Assembly: GCA_903822435.1 (NCBI GenBank) | Contig: CAIJPE010000399.1 | Location: 1-33,237, forward strand | Direction: 5' to 3' | DNA length: 33,237 nucleotides | Origin: an uncultured beta proteobacterium | GTDB lineage: Bacteria > Pseudomonadota > Gammaproteobacteria > Burkholderiales > Burkholderiaceae_C | Shown: one piece after another, positions 19,480 to 26,784 of the stretch | How positions within the stretch are numbered: position 1 is the first letter of the stretch | Layout of the letters: each line of letters opens with the position of its first letter | Translations under genes and position numbers: made by a program | The notes under the pieces: model-generated | What the model saw: only the letters and a program-made list of their open reading frames with translations | Databases searched by the model: none | Told to the model about the DNA's origin: nothing

Positions 19480-20520
19480 TCAGCGGTGGCCGACGGTGGA
19501 CTGGTTCGGAATGCCTTCGATGGGCGCTTCGTCCGTTCCCACCGTGCTGCGCGTGAAGGACTCCACCATCTGCCGGGTGCCCTCGGGGTCGCTGATCCAC
19601 TTGGAATAGAAGTCGTACGGACAGGCGGCCACGCCCTTGTCGCCTTCGCGCGAGTTGATCAGGCCCGTGTAGCCGCGGTGCAGCAGCTTGAAGAGGTGGT
19701 TCTCGCTCTGCCCGTTCTTGCGGAAGTCGCGGATCAGGCTCTTGCTCAGCGCGGCGTACTGCACGCCCATGTCTTCCTCGCCGCATTCGCCCAGCGTGCG
19801 GCCGTCGAAGCCGATGATGGCGCTGTGGCCGAAGTAGCTGTACACGCCGTCGAAGCCCGAGGCGTTGGCCACTGCCACGTAGGTGTTGTTGGCAAAGGCC
19901 ATGGCCTTGCTGATGAGGATCTGCTGTTCCTTGGCCGGGTACATGTAGCCCTGGCAGCGCACGATCAGCTCGGCCCCCTTCATGGCGCAGTCGCGCCAGA
20001 TCTCGGGGTAGTTGCCGTCGTCGCAGATGATCAGGCTGATCTTCAGGCCCTTGGGGCCGTCGCTGACGTCCGTGCAGTTGCCGGGGTACCAGCCCTCGAT
20101 GGGGACCCACGGCATGATCTTGCGGTACTTCTGGACGATCTCGCCCTGGTCGTTCATCAGGATCAGCGTGTTGTAGGGCGCCTTGTTCGGGTGCTCTTCA
20201 TGGCGCTCGCCGGTCAGGCTGAAGACGCCCCACACCTTGGCCTTGCGGCAGGCCGCCGCGAAGATCTCGGTCTCGGCGCCGGGCACCGTGGCCGCGGTGT
20301 CGTACATCTCCTGGCTGTCGTACATGATCCCGTGGGTGCTGTACTCGGGGAAGATGACCAGGTCCATGCCGGGCAGGCCGACCTTCATGCCCTCGACCAT
20401 GCGGGCGATCTGGCGGGCGTTCTCGAGCACCTCGGCCTTGCTGTGCAGGCGCGGCATCTTGTAGTTGACGACCGCGACGCCGACGGTGTCCTTGCTGCTG
20501 GAAATGTCGCCGTGGATCAT
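19480..20520 (-). CDS. amiE: Aliphatic amidase (acylamide amidohydrolase)
   Basis: Hydrolyses short aliphatic amides such as acetamide and propionamide to ammonia and the acid (EC 3.5.1.4). The 346-residue length equals that of Pseudomonas AmiE, and the sequence is very close throughout as I remember it. Nitrilase-superfamily catalytic residues are E59 ([12 protein letters not shown]), K134 ([18 protein letters not shown]), E142 and C166 ([19 protein letters not shown]). The ATG at 20518-20520 has GAGGAG 6 bp upstream and matches the family N-terminus (HGDISSS). It is the first gene of a five-gene operon. A conserved operator and a -10-like hexamer lie upstream. Confidence 0.97.
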   Translation of the reverse strand: MIHGDISSSKDTVGVAVVNYKMPRLHSKAEVLENARQIARMVEGMKVGLPGMDLVIFPEYSTHGIMYDSQEMYDTAATVPGAETEIFAAACRKAKVWGVFSLTGERHEEHPNKAPYNTLILMNDQGEIVQKYRKIMPWVPIEGWYPGNCTDVSDGPKGLKISLIICDDGNYPEIWRDCAMKGAELIVRCQGYMYPAKEQQILISKAMAFANNTYVAVANASGFDGVYSYFGHSAIIGFDGRTLGECGEEDMGVQYAALSKSLIRDFRKNGQSENHLFKLLHRGYTGLINSREGDKGVAACPYDFYSKWISDPEGTRQMVESFTRSTVGTDEAPIEGIPNQSTVGHR

Positions 20521-20551
20521 GGGGTTCTCCTCGTTGAATCGGGTTGGATTC

Positions 20552-20557
20552 ATTGTG
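20552..20557 (-). promoter_or_regulatory. Candidate -10 element of the amiE promoter
   Basis: CACAAT on the minus strand, 31 nt before the amiE ATG and 19 nt after the 20577-20597 operator. The same 19-nt spacing occurs at urtA. No good -35 box exists in the spacer, as expected for an activator-dependent promoter. Confidence 0.5.
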
Positions 20558-20576
20558 GAAGTGGCCCCGTGCGCGG

Positions 20577-20597
20577 CGTATACGTTGATTGACGTAG
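20577..20597 (-). promoter_or_regulatory. Operator upstream of amiE (TACGT-N6-ACGTA type)
   Basis: On the minus strand this site reads CTACGTC-AATC-AACGTAT-A-CG. The core is a perfect inverted repeat, TACGT-N6-ACGTA (20581-20596). Its twin is at 31238-31258 before urtA, in the same orientation relative to the gene. The dyad centre lies about 43 bp upstream of the inferred transcription start, a typical class II activator position. The length and spacing suit a dimeric HTH regulator such as a NarL/LuxR-type response regulator, as inference. Confidence 0.75.
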
Positions 20598-20622
20598 GGT
20601 GGGGCGCTGCCGGAGCGGGCGC

Positions 20623-20628
20623 TAAGAT
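20623..20628 (+). promoter_or_regulatory. Candidate -10 element for the rightward cluster
   Basis: TAAGAT fits the TAnnnT pattern and lies 26 nt to the right of the TACGT-N6-ACGTA dyad. The same operator could therefore serve the rightward transcript, with its centre about 46 bp upstream of a start. This is weaker than the leftward case because the spacing differs. Confidence 0.3.
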
Positions 20629-20669
20629 GAAGCTGCACCGCCACGACACCAACCATCCGGGGACAAGCC

Positions 20670-20789
20670 ATGCACACCCTGTCCGCACACCGCAAGCCGG
20701 CCGCCCCGGCGGCTATCGCGCTGAGGCTTCTGGCCCTGGCCGCGCCGGCTTCGAACGCCGCCGACGCCCCGCCGCGCCTGTCGCCTTGA
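20670..20789 (+). pseudogene. Orphan 39-codon signal-peptide ORF, possible remnant of an exported protein
   Basis: ATG at 20670 with a GGGGAC sequence 5-10 bp upstream, ending in TGA at 20787-20789. The product has a positively charged start ([13 protein letters not shown]), a hydrophobic core ([15 protein letters not shown]) and a signal-peptidase-like site (SNA followed by ADAPP). It then stops nine residues later. It looks like the signal peptide of a periplasmic or outer-membrane protein whose body has been deleted, or a short leader peptide. The sequence after the stop shows no continuation in another frame that I recognise. Confidence 0.4.
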
Positions 20790-20848
20790 TCAGAGTTGTC
20801 CACCTCGGCAGCCAGAGGCCGGGAAGCCGGGCTGTGCCGCAACCCGCC

Positions 20849-21844
20849 ATGCAGCCGCTGAGCCATCACGAAATCCTCGGGTTGATCGCACCGTTCGTCG
20901 AACAGGGATGGCACGCCGACCTGGCGGCCAGCCAGCGGCTGGAACGGTCGCTGACGTTCAAGCCTCGCGAGGTCGCGGAAGGGGCCGGCGGCCCGGCGCT
21001 GCAGGTGTTGCTGCGCCTGGACAACCCCGCAGCGGGAAGCTGCACGCTGACCCGCACTGCCACGGCACCCGATGGCTTGCAGGCACGGCTGGAGGCCCAC
21101 GGGGCCGAGCCGGCAGAACTCGTGGCCCGGCTGCAGGCGGTGCCACCCGAGCGGCAGTTCCAGTGGGGCCCGGGTTACGCCATCGCCTTCAGCCTTCGGG
21201 TGGAAGCCGGCCCCGCGGCGGCTGGGGCAACACCCGACGTGCGTGTGTTGCTGACGGATGCGGTGTCGCAGCTGGACGGGGTGGTGGTCCGGCTGAAGCT
21301 GCCGAAGCTGGACAAGATGCCGGCCGAGCTCGAACTGCACGCCCCCGCCGGTGACATTGCCGAGCTGCCCGAAGACCTGCTGGCCGTGCAGGGCGCCAGC
21401 TGGACGCGGCTGGCTCGCGGTCGGGGCGGGTGGGTGGCCGGGGTGCGGCTGCGCGGCCGGGGCGAGGCCCGCAGCCGCGATGCCCAGGCGCGCCTGGCCG
21501 AGTTGTCGCAGCACCTGGTGCGCACGCTCGCGGAGCCGCCGGCCACCTTCCACGCCCGCCACGGCGCGGCCCGCTGGGCCGTCATGGCGCGCCGCGCGGT
21601 GCCACTGGGGGTCTGCCTGGCCGTGATCCTCGGGGCGCTGGCCGTGCCCTACCTGCACCTGGGCCCGGACTCGGTCTTCAAGATGCTGATCTTCAACTCG
21701 CCGCCGCTGCTGCTGGCGCTGTTCTTCAGCCTTCGCGAAACGCCGCGCATCGAGATTCCGCCCTGGCCCCGCCGCCCGAAGGCCCAGGCCTGGCGGACAC
21801 CGGCCGGCGCCGCGGCGCCCCGGGCCCGACCCGACGCCGCCTGA
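20849..21844 (+). CDS. Unknown protein with C-terminal membrane anchor, in AAA+/VWA cluster
   Basis: A 331-residue protein that I do not recognise. I chose the ATG at 20849 (MQPLSHHEILGLIAPFVEQGW) because the open frame upstream reads through the regulatory region with low-quality composition. Residues 1-250 look soluble, mixed alpha/beta, with no signal peptide. Two hydrophobic segments follow (about 251-271 and 276-294), then a short Pro/Arg-rich tail. It starts the rightward cluster, 21 bp before a MoxR-type ATPase, so it may anchor or regulate that ATPase at the membrane. It is not homologous, as far as I can see, to the proteins of the amiE operon. Confidence 0.75.
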   Translation: MQPLSHHEILGLIAPFVEQGWHADLAASQRLERSLTFKPREVAEGAGGPALQVLLRLDNPAAGSCTLTRTATAPDGLQARLEAHGAEPAELVARLQAVPPERQFQWGPGYAIAFSLRVEAGPAAAGATPDVRVLLTDAVSQLDGVVVRLKLPKLDKMPAELELHAPAGDIAELPEDLLAVQGASWTRLARGRGGWVAGVRLRGRGEARSRDAQARLAELSQHLVRTLAEPPATFHARHGAARWAVMARRAVPLGVCLAVILGALAVPYLHLGPDSVFKMLIFNSPPLLLALFFSLRETPRIEIPPWPRRPKAQAWRTPAGAAAPRARPDAA

Positions 21845-21865
21845 TCCACCCGACACCTTCTGCCC

Positions 21866-22957
21866 ATGAACATCCCGCCCGTTTCCATCGCCGCGGCCAA
21901 GGCCGCCCTCATCGAGCAGTACGCCGATCCGGTGCTGCGGCGCCGCGCCACCATGCTGTGGGGCTCGCGCGGGGTGGGCAAGTCGTCCATCGTGCGGCAG
22001 GTGGCCACGCACTTCGGCGTGCCGCTGGTCGACCTGCGCCTGACCACCATCGAGCCGGTGGACATCCGCGGGGCCATCTATGCCGACGAGGTGCAAGGCA
22101 AGACGGTGTGGTTCCCGCCCGAGTTTCTCCCCACGCCCGAGCAGCCGGCAGGCATCCTGTTTCTCGACGAGCTGACCGCGGCCGAACAGCGCCTGCAGAT
22201 CTCGGCCTACTCGCTCATCCTGGACCGCCGCGTGGGGCACTATGTGCTGCCCGACGGCTGGCAGGTGGTGGCGGCCGGCAACGCGAGTTTCCACGGCGCG
22301 GTCAGCCACGACATGGGCACGGCGCTGGCCGACCGCATGTTCCATTTCAACGTGCAGGCGGTGATCGACGCCTTCCTCGAGCATGCCTTGGCGCAGGGCT
22401 TCTCGCCGGCCGTGATGGCCTATCTCAAGGTGCGGCCCGACAAGCTGGACGACACCGCCGCGCAGCTGGCCGGCGACCACCTCATCGGCGCCAGCCCGCG
22501 GGGTTGGGAAGACATCTCCAACGTGCTGAAGTCGGGCCTTTCCGAGACGGCGATGCGGGTGTTCGTGCAGGGCCGCATCGGCGCGGCCAACGCGGCCGAG
22601 TTCTTCGGTGTATTGCGCGAGATCCAGGCGGGGGTGGATGTCGTGCGCCTCCTGGCGGCGCAGCCCGGCCCCGAGACCGCGGCCCTGCTGCCCACGACGC
22701 TGGACGGCCTGTACGGCCTGCTCTATGGCCTGCAGGCCGCTGCCGTCGACGACCTCAGCCTGGCCAGGGCGCTGGAGATCGTGGAGCAGTGGCCCGACGT
22801 CCGCAGCAGCCGCCCATTGCCCGTGCGCGAGGCGCAGACGCTGGCGATGGAGTTGCTGATGCAGCGTGCGCTCGAGCGCGGCCTGGAAGGCACGATCCTG
22901 ACCAGTCCCGTCTACCGCCGCTATGCCGATCAGCGCAAGCGCGACGGACTGGGATGA
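21866..22957 (+). CDS. MoxR-type AAA+ ATPase (second, distinct from the CbbQ type)
   Basis: A 363-residue ATPase with Walker A at 33-40 (GSRGVGKS), Walker B at 97-102 (GILFLDELTAAE), a sensor-1 Asn in VVAAGNASFHG (N139) and a helical C-terminal domain. IEPVDIRGA and LQISAYSLILDRRVG are MoxR-like features. The motifs differ clearly from the CbbQ-like protein encoded at 16196-17032, so the two are not recent duplicates. The stop overlaps the start of the DUF2201-type gene (ATGA), the usual arrangement of an ATPase with its VWA partner. The client protein is unknown. fmdA/fmdB converge on this cluster. Confidence 0.9.
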   Translation: MNIPPVSIAAAKAALIEQYADPVLRRRATMLWGSRGVGKSSIVRQVATHFGVPLVDLRLTTIEPVDIRGAIYADEVQGKTVWFPPEFLPTPEQPAGILFLDELTAAEQRLQISAYSLILDRRVGHYVLPDGWQVVAAGNASFHGAVSHDMGTALADRMFHFNVQAVIDAFLEHALAQGFSPAVMAYLKVRPDKLDDTAAQLAGDHLIGASPRGWEDISNVLKSGLSETAMRVFVQGRIGAANAAEFFGVLREIQAGVDVVRLLAAQPGPETAALLPTTLDGLYGLLYGLQAAAVDDLSLARALEIVEQWPDVRSSRPLPVREAQTLAMELLMQRALERGLEGTILTSPVYRRYADQRKRDGLG

Positions 22958-24321
22958 CCATGCCGGACGCCCCGGCCCACCCGGGCCACCGCGGCACGCG
23001 GGCCATCCAGCGCATGGTGGAGTTCGCGCCCTCCACGGGCGGCCTGGCGCTGTGGGTGGGCCATCAGGACGATGCACCGGCCCCCGCCGATGCGACGGCA
23101 CCCGCAGCGACTGGAGGGCCCTTGGCACCCGTGGTCACCGACGGCCACGTGCTGCACTACGCGCCTTCTTTCTCGAAGCTGCCCATCGAAGAGCAGGCCG
23201 GCTGGGTGGCGCACGAGGTGCTGCACATCGCCTTGCGCCATCCCCAGCGCTATGCGGACCTGCAGCAGCGCATCGGCGACGCCGACCTGCAGCTCTTCAA
23301 CATCTGCGCCGATGCCGTGGTCAACAGCGCGCTGGGCCACCTGGGCTGGCTGCGATTGCCGGCCGGGGCCGTGCGACTGGACCAGCTGCTCAACAGCGCG
23401 CTGGGCGTCGATGCCACGGTGGAGGCCGCACTGGCCGAGTGGGATGTCGAGCGCCTGTATCGCGCCATCGATGACCGCCGCCCGCCCGAGCAGCAGGGCC
23501 GGCCACAGCCCAATCAGGCCCGCCGCGAAGGCGGGGCCCAGGAGCAGCCCAAGCCGCAGGACGGCCCCCGCGCCGCCCGGGCGCGCGCCCTGGGTGGCGC
23601 GCAAGCGCGCGACCTGCTGCCCGACCCGCAGGCGCAGCAGGCCCCCGAGCGGCAGGCCGAGGCCGCGCGCGAGTGGCACGAGCGGGTGCTGCGCGCCCAC
23701 ACCGGCGACGGTGAGTTCTCGATGCTGCGCAGCCTGCTCAAGGACCTGCGTCCGCCGCGCACGCCGTGGGAGCAGGTGCTGCGCAGCCTGCTGGCGCACG
23801 GCCTGTCCACGCGACGCAGCCTGTCTTGGTCGCGCCCCACGCGCAGCTACATCGCCAACCAGGGCCGTGCCGGACCGCGGCACCGCATGCCGTGGGAGCC
23901 TGGCACCAGCGGCACGCGCCCCGTGCCGCGGCTGGCGGTGGTGATCGATGTGTCGGGCTCGATCGAAGACGCCCTGCTGGAGCGCTTTTCGCGAGAGATC
24001 GAGTCCATCGCCCGCCGCCTGGAAACCGCGGTGGTGCTGGTGATCGGTGATGACCAGGTGCGGCGCGTGCAGCGCTTCGAGCCGCAGGGTTGGCGGCCGG
24101 GCCGCTTCGACCTGGGGGACATCGCCTTCGAGGGCGGTGGCGGCACCGACTTCAGCCCCATGCTGAAAGAGGCCGACCGCCACGGGCCCGATATCGGCGT
24201 GGTGCTCACCGACCTGCAGGGCCCTGCTGCCTACAAGCCGGCCTGGCCCGTGATCTGGGCCGTGCCCGAGGCCTGGGAAGCTGCCGCTGAGCCCTACGGC
24301 CGCAAGCTGGTGCTGACCTGA
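22954..24321 (+). CDS. DUF2201-type protein: HExxH metallopeptidase-like N-terminus plus VWA-like domain
   Basis: A 455-residue protein. The N-terminal domain has a zinc-protease-like motif HEVLHIALRHP (HExxH at 87-91) followed by NICADAVVN, as in COG3864/DUF2201 proteins. A charged, Gln/Pro/Arg-rich linker covers about 175-245. The C-terminal VWA-like domain has an intact MIDAS: D332-V-S334-G-S336, T398 in GGGGTDF and D420 in VVLTDLQGP. It is paired with the MoxR-type ATPase whose stop codon it overlaps. Whether it cleaves peptides is not known. The start could be the ATG at 22954 or the one two codons later. Confidence 0.88.
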   Translation: MTMPDAPAHPGHRGTRAIQRMVEFAPSTGGLALWVGHQDDAPAPADATAPAATGGPLAPVVTDGHVLHYAPSFSKLPIEEQAGWVAHEVLHIALRHPQRYADLQQRIGDADLQLFNICADAVVNSALGHLGWLRLPAGAVRLDQLLNSALGVDATVEAALAEWDVERLYRAIDDRRPPEQQGRPQPNQARREGGAQEQPKPQDGPRAARARALGGAQARDLLPDPQAQQAPERQAEAAREWHERVLRAHTGDGEFSMLRSLLKDLRPPRTPWEQVLRSLLAHGLSTRRSLSWSRPTRSYIANQGRAGPRHRMPWEPGTSGTRPVPRLAVVIDVSGSIEDALLERFSREIESIARRLETAVVLVIGDDQVRRVQRFEPQGWRPGRFDLGDIAFEGGGGTDFSPMLKEADRHGPDIGVVLTDLQGPAAYKPAWPVIWAVPEAWEAAAEPYGRKLVLT

Positions 24322-24341
24322 GCGGGCAGGGCGGTCTACCT

Positions 24342-24355
24342 GGGCGGGCCCGCCC
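24342..24355. terminator. G/C palindrome between convergent genes
   Basis: GGGCGGGCCCGCCC is a perfect 14-bp palindrome in the 45-bp gap between the convergent DUF2201 and fmdB genes. It could form a short hairpin that slows transcription from both sides. There is no T-tract on either side, so an intrinsic terminator is only a guess. Confidence 0.3.
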
Positions 24356-24366
24356 GCCGCAGGGTC

Positions 24367-24708
24367 TCAGTGGCTGATCATCCAGGGCCGCTTGCTCGGG
24401 AAGGCCTTGGCGCCATTCGGTGCCGTCTGGGTGGCGCCCCGCTTGCCGGGGCTGCAGCAGCCGCAGCCCGAAGGGTGCTTCAGGCGCGCGGTCTCGCCCG
24501 AGCGCCGCGGCTCGTGCCGCGCCCGCTCGTTGGTGTCCATCGCGATGCGGGTGCTGCTGGCCAGCAGCGCCAGGCGCGGCGCGCTGGCGAACACGCGGGG
24601 CGCGGCGCTGCCACAGGCCGGGCAGGCCGCCGGCTCGTCGCGCTGGGCCATGCTGCGGAAGGCGTCGAAGCCACCGCAGTCCCGGCAGGCGTAGTCATAG
24701 GTCGGCAT
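24367..24708 (-). CDS. fmdB: FmdB-family zinc-ribbon protein
   Basis: A 113-residue protein with the FmdB zinc ribbon at its N-terminus: MPTYDYACRDCG, then CPAC (C8, C11, C29, C32). A second Cys cluster, GCGCC (C82, C84, C85), occurs in the longer members of the family. The family was named from the formamidase operon of Methylophilus, where it was proposed to be regulatory; its biochemical role is unproven. It follows fmdA by 16 bp and is the last gene of the urt-fmd operon. Confidence 0.92.
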   Translation of the reverse strand: MPTYDYACRDCGGFDAFRSMAQRDEPAACPACGSAAPRVFASAPRLALLASSTRIAMDTNERARHEPRRSGETARLKHPSGCGCCSPGKRGATQTAPNGAKAFPSKRPWMISH

Positions 24709-24724
24709 GGCGCGGCCCCGGGCT

Positions 24725-25951
24725 TCAGATCACGTCTTGCGACAAGGGCATCACCACGCTGCCATCCAGGTACTTGACCGGGCCGGCGGCGCTGGGGTTG
24801 ATGTCGAAGTCAAAGATCTGCGTCGGCAGCCACAGCGTGGCGCAAGCGTTGGGCACGTCCACCACGCCGCTGATGTGGCCTTGCACCGGGGCCGTGCCCA
24901 GGATGGAGTAAGCCTGGGCGCCCGAGTAGCCGAACTTCTTCAGGTATTCGATGGCGTTCAGGCAGGCCTGGCGGTAGGCCACGTTGACGTCCAGGTAGTA
25001 CTGCTTGCCGCTCTCGTCGACGCTGATGCCTTCGAAGATCAGGTAGTCGTTGTAGGTTGGGGTGATCGGGCTGGGCTTGAAGATCGGGTTCTTGATGCCG
25101 TACTTGGCCATGCCGCCCTTGATGAGCGTGACCTTCAGGTGCACCCAGCCGGCCATCTCGATGGCGCCGCAGAAGGTGATCTCGCCATCGCCCTGGCTGA
25201 AGTGCAGGTCGCCCACCGACAGGCCCGCGCCGGGCATGTAGACCGGGAAGTACACCTTCGCGCCGCGCGAGAGGTCCTTGATGTCGCAGTTGCCGCCGTG
25301 CTCGCGCGGGGGCACGGTCCGCGCGCCAGTGGCAGCGGCCTTGGCCTTGGCTTCGCCAGTCAGCTTGCCCATGTGGGCGGTGGCCGAGAAGGGCGGGTTG
25401 GCCAGGCTGCCGGTGGGGTCGGTGTCGATCAGCGCCTGCTCGCGGGTGTTCCACATCTCCAGCATCTTCGGGTCGGGCAGGCAGCCGATCAGGCCCGGGT
25501 GGATCAGGCCGGCGTACTGCACGCCGGGGACGTGGCGCGAGCTGGTGAACATGCCCTTGATGTCCCAGATGGACTTCTGCGCCAGGGGGAAGTGCTCGGT
25601 GAGGAAGCCGCCGCCGTTCTTCTTGCTGAAGAAGCCGTTGAAGCCCCACAGGCTGTCTTGCTTGGCACCGATGTCCAGCAGGTCCACCACCAGCAGGTCG
25701 CCCGGCTCGGCACCCTTCACGCCCACCGGGCCCGAGAGGTAGTGCACCGTGCTCAGGTCGATGTCGCGCACATCGTCGGCGCTGTCGTTGTTCTTGATGA
25801 AGCCACCCGTCCAGTCGAAGGTCTCCAGGATGAAGTCGGCGCCCGGCTCGACCCAGCAGGCCATCGGGATGTCCGGGTGCCAGCGGTTGTGGATGTTTTC
25901 GTTCTCGAGTGGCGACTTGCTCAGGTCGACGCTGATCAGGGTTTCAGCCAT
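24725..25951 (-). CDS. fmdA: Formamidase (acetamidase/formamidase family)
   Basis: Hydrolyses formamide to formate and ammonia. The 408-residue length matches FmdA of Methylophilus (about 407), and it contains the family features IHNRWHPDIP, HYLSGPVGVKGAEPGDLLVV, GLSVGDLHFSQGDGE and CGAIEMAGWVHLKV. It is cytoplasmic with no signal peptide. The ATG at 25949-25951 has AAGGAG 7 bp upstream. It lies downstream of the urea/amide importer genes with a 132-bp spacer holding a repeat element. With amiE, the window encodes two unrelated amidases: a nitrilase-type Cys enzyme and this metal-dependent-family one. Confidence 0.96.
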   Translation of the reverse strand: MAETLISVDLSKSPLENENIHNRWHPDIPMACWVEPGADFILETFDWTGGFIKNNDSADDVRDIDLSTVHYLSGPVGVKGAEPGDLLVVDLLDIGAKQDSLWGFNGFFSKKNGGGFLTEHFPLAQKSIWDIKGMFTSSRHVPGVQYAGLIHPGLIGCLPDPKMLEMWNTREQALIDTDPTGSLANPPFSATAHMGKLTGEAKAKAAATGARTVPPREHGGNCDIKDLSRGAKVYFPVYMPGAGLSVGDLHFSQGDGEITFCGAIEMAGWVHLKVTLIKGGMAKYGIKNPIFKPSPITPTYNDYLIFEGISVDESGKQYYLDVNVAYRQACLNAIEYLKKFGYSGAQAYSILGTAPVQGHISGVVDVPNACATLWLPTQIFDFDINPSAAGPVKYLDGSVVMPLSQDVI

Positions 25952-26006
25952 GCGTAATCTCCTTCAGAAAAGACAGACGAGGGTAGGTTTCTTGACGAAG
26001 CTTCCC

Positions 26007-26083
26007 GCCACGGAATCGGCTTCGCCGGGCCGTTGGCGGACGGCTCCCTTGGGGGGTAGCGAGCGAGAGCGAGCCTGGGGGCC
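26007..26083. repeat. Intergenic hairpin repeat, copy B (after urtE)
   Basis: This starts GCCACGGAATCGGC and is alignable over about 78 bp with the copy at 29774-29851: GCCRYGGAAYCGGCT, then GCCGGGCC, TGGCG, CCCTTG, a GGGG run, AGCG and GGGGG. It sits directly after the urtE stop and before fmdA. It resembles an intergenic element common in Comamonadaceae genomes, from memory. It may act as an RNA hairpin separating cistrons. Confidence 0.7.
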
Positions 26084-26773
26084 TCATACCGACAGGTACT
26101 GCTTGATGTGCGCCACGTCGGTGTCGACCCGGGCGGTCTCGTGCACCAGGCGGCCGCCTTCGATGACGAACAGCCGGTCGGCCACGTCCAGCGCGAAACT
26201 CAGCACCTGCTCGCTCACCACGATCGTGATGTCGCGCAGCTTGCGGATCTCGTTCAGCGCCTTGGCGATGTCCTTGATGATCGAAGGCTGAATGCCCTCG
26301 GTGGGCTCGTCGAGCAGCAGCACCTTGGGGTCGGTCACCAGTGCGCGGGCGATGGCCAGTTGCTGCTGCTGTCCGCCCGAGAGGTTGCCGCCCTTGCGAC
26401 GCCGCATGTCCCACAGCACCGGGAACAGCGCGTAGATGTCCTGCGGGATGATGCGGTCCTTGCTGTTCTCCAGGCCCGTCTGGATGTTCTCTTCCACCGT
26501 CAGGGTCGGGAAGATCATCCGGCCCTGCGGCACGTAGGCGATGCCCTTGGCCACGCGGCGGAAGCTCTCGTCCCGCGTGACGTCCTGGCCCGCCACCGTG
26601 ACGACGCCGCTCTTGGTGGGCAGCACGCCCATCAGGCTCTTGAACAGGGTGGTCTTGCCCATCCCGTTGCGGCCCATGATGGCCACGGTTTCCTTCTTGC
26701 CGGCCTCGAACGAGATGCCGTGAAGCGCCTCGCTCTGGCCATAGGCGACGAACAGATCCTTGACGCTCAGCAT
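26084..26773 (-). CDS. urtE: Urea/short-chain amide ABC transporter ATP-binding protein UrtE
   Basis: A 229-residue ATPase of the LivF/UrtE class. Walker A is IMGRNGMGKTTL, the signature LSGGQQQQLAIARAL and Walker B VLLLDEPTEGIQPS, the last two being characteristic of UrtE. It powers import through UrtBC together with UrtD. The ATG at 26771-26773 lies 11 bp after the urtD stop. The longer open frame upstream only reads through urtD in another frame. A hairpin repeat follows the stop. Confidence 0.95.
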   Translation of the reverse strand: MLSVKDLFVAYGQSEALHGISFEAGKKETVAIMGRNGMGKTTLFKSLMGVLPTKSGVVTVAGQDVTRDESFRRVAKGIAYVPQGRMIFPTLTVEENIQTGLENSKDRIIPQDIYALFPVLWDMRRRKGGNLSGGQQQQLAIARALVTDPKVLLLDEPTEGIQPSIIKDIAKALNEIRKLRDITIVVSEQVLSFALDVADRLFVIEGGRLVHETARVDTDVAHIKQYLSV

Positions 26774-26784
26774 GGCGTTGCCCC

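Larger units (their letters stand above)
20521..20848. other. Divergent regulatory region between amiE and the second AAA+/VWA cluster
   Basis: These 328 bp contain the amiE promoter and operator reading left and a possible promoter reading right (TAAGAT at 20623-20628). They also hold a 39-codon orphan signal-peptide ORF (20670-20789) and a 59-bp spacer before the 331-residue gene. No other gene is visible. Confidence 0.7.

Noticed and set aside
16196..22957. The two AAA+ genes as a tandem duplication
   Set aside because: Walker A, Walker B surroundings, length and partner proteins differ (CbbQ type with CbbO/NorD partner versus MoxR type with DUF2201 partner). They represent separate lineages.
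20198..23128. 976-codon minus-strand open frame across the amiE start and the second AAA+ cluster
   Set aside because: It runs antisense to the MoxR ATPase and out of frame through amiE, with His/Arg/Gly-rich shadow composition and no domain.
24342..24355. Intrinsic terminator between the DUF2201 and fmdB genes
   Set aside because: It is kept only as a low-confidence feature. The palindrome is perfect, but neither strand has a T-tract after it.
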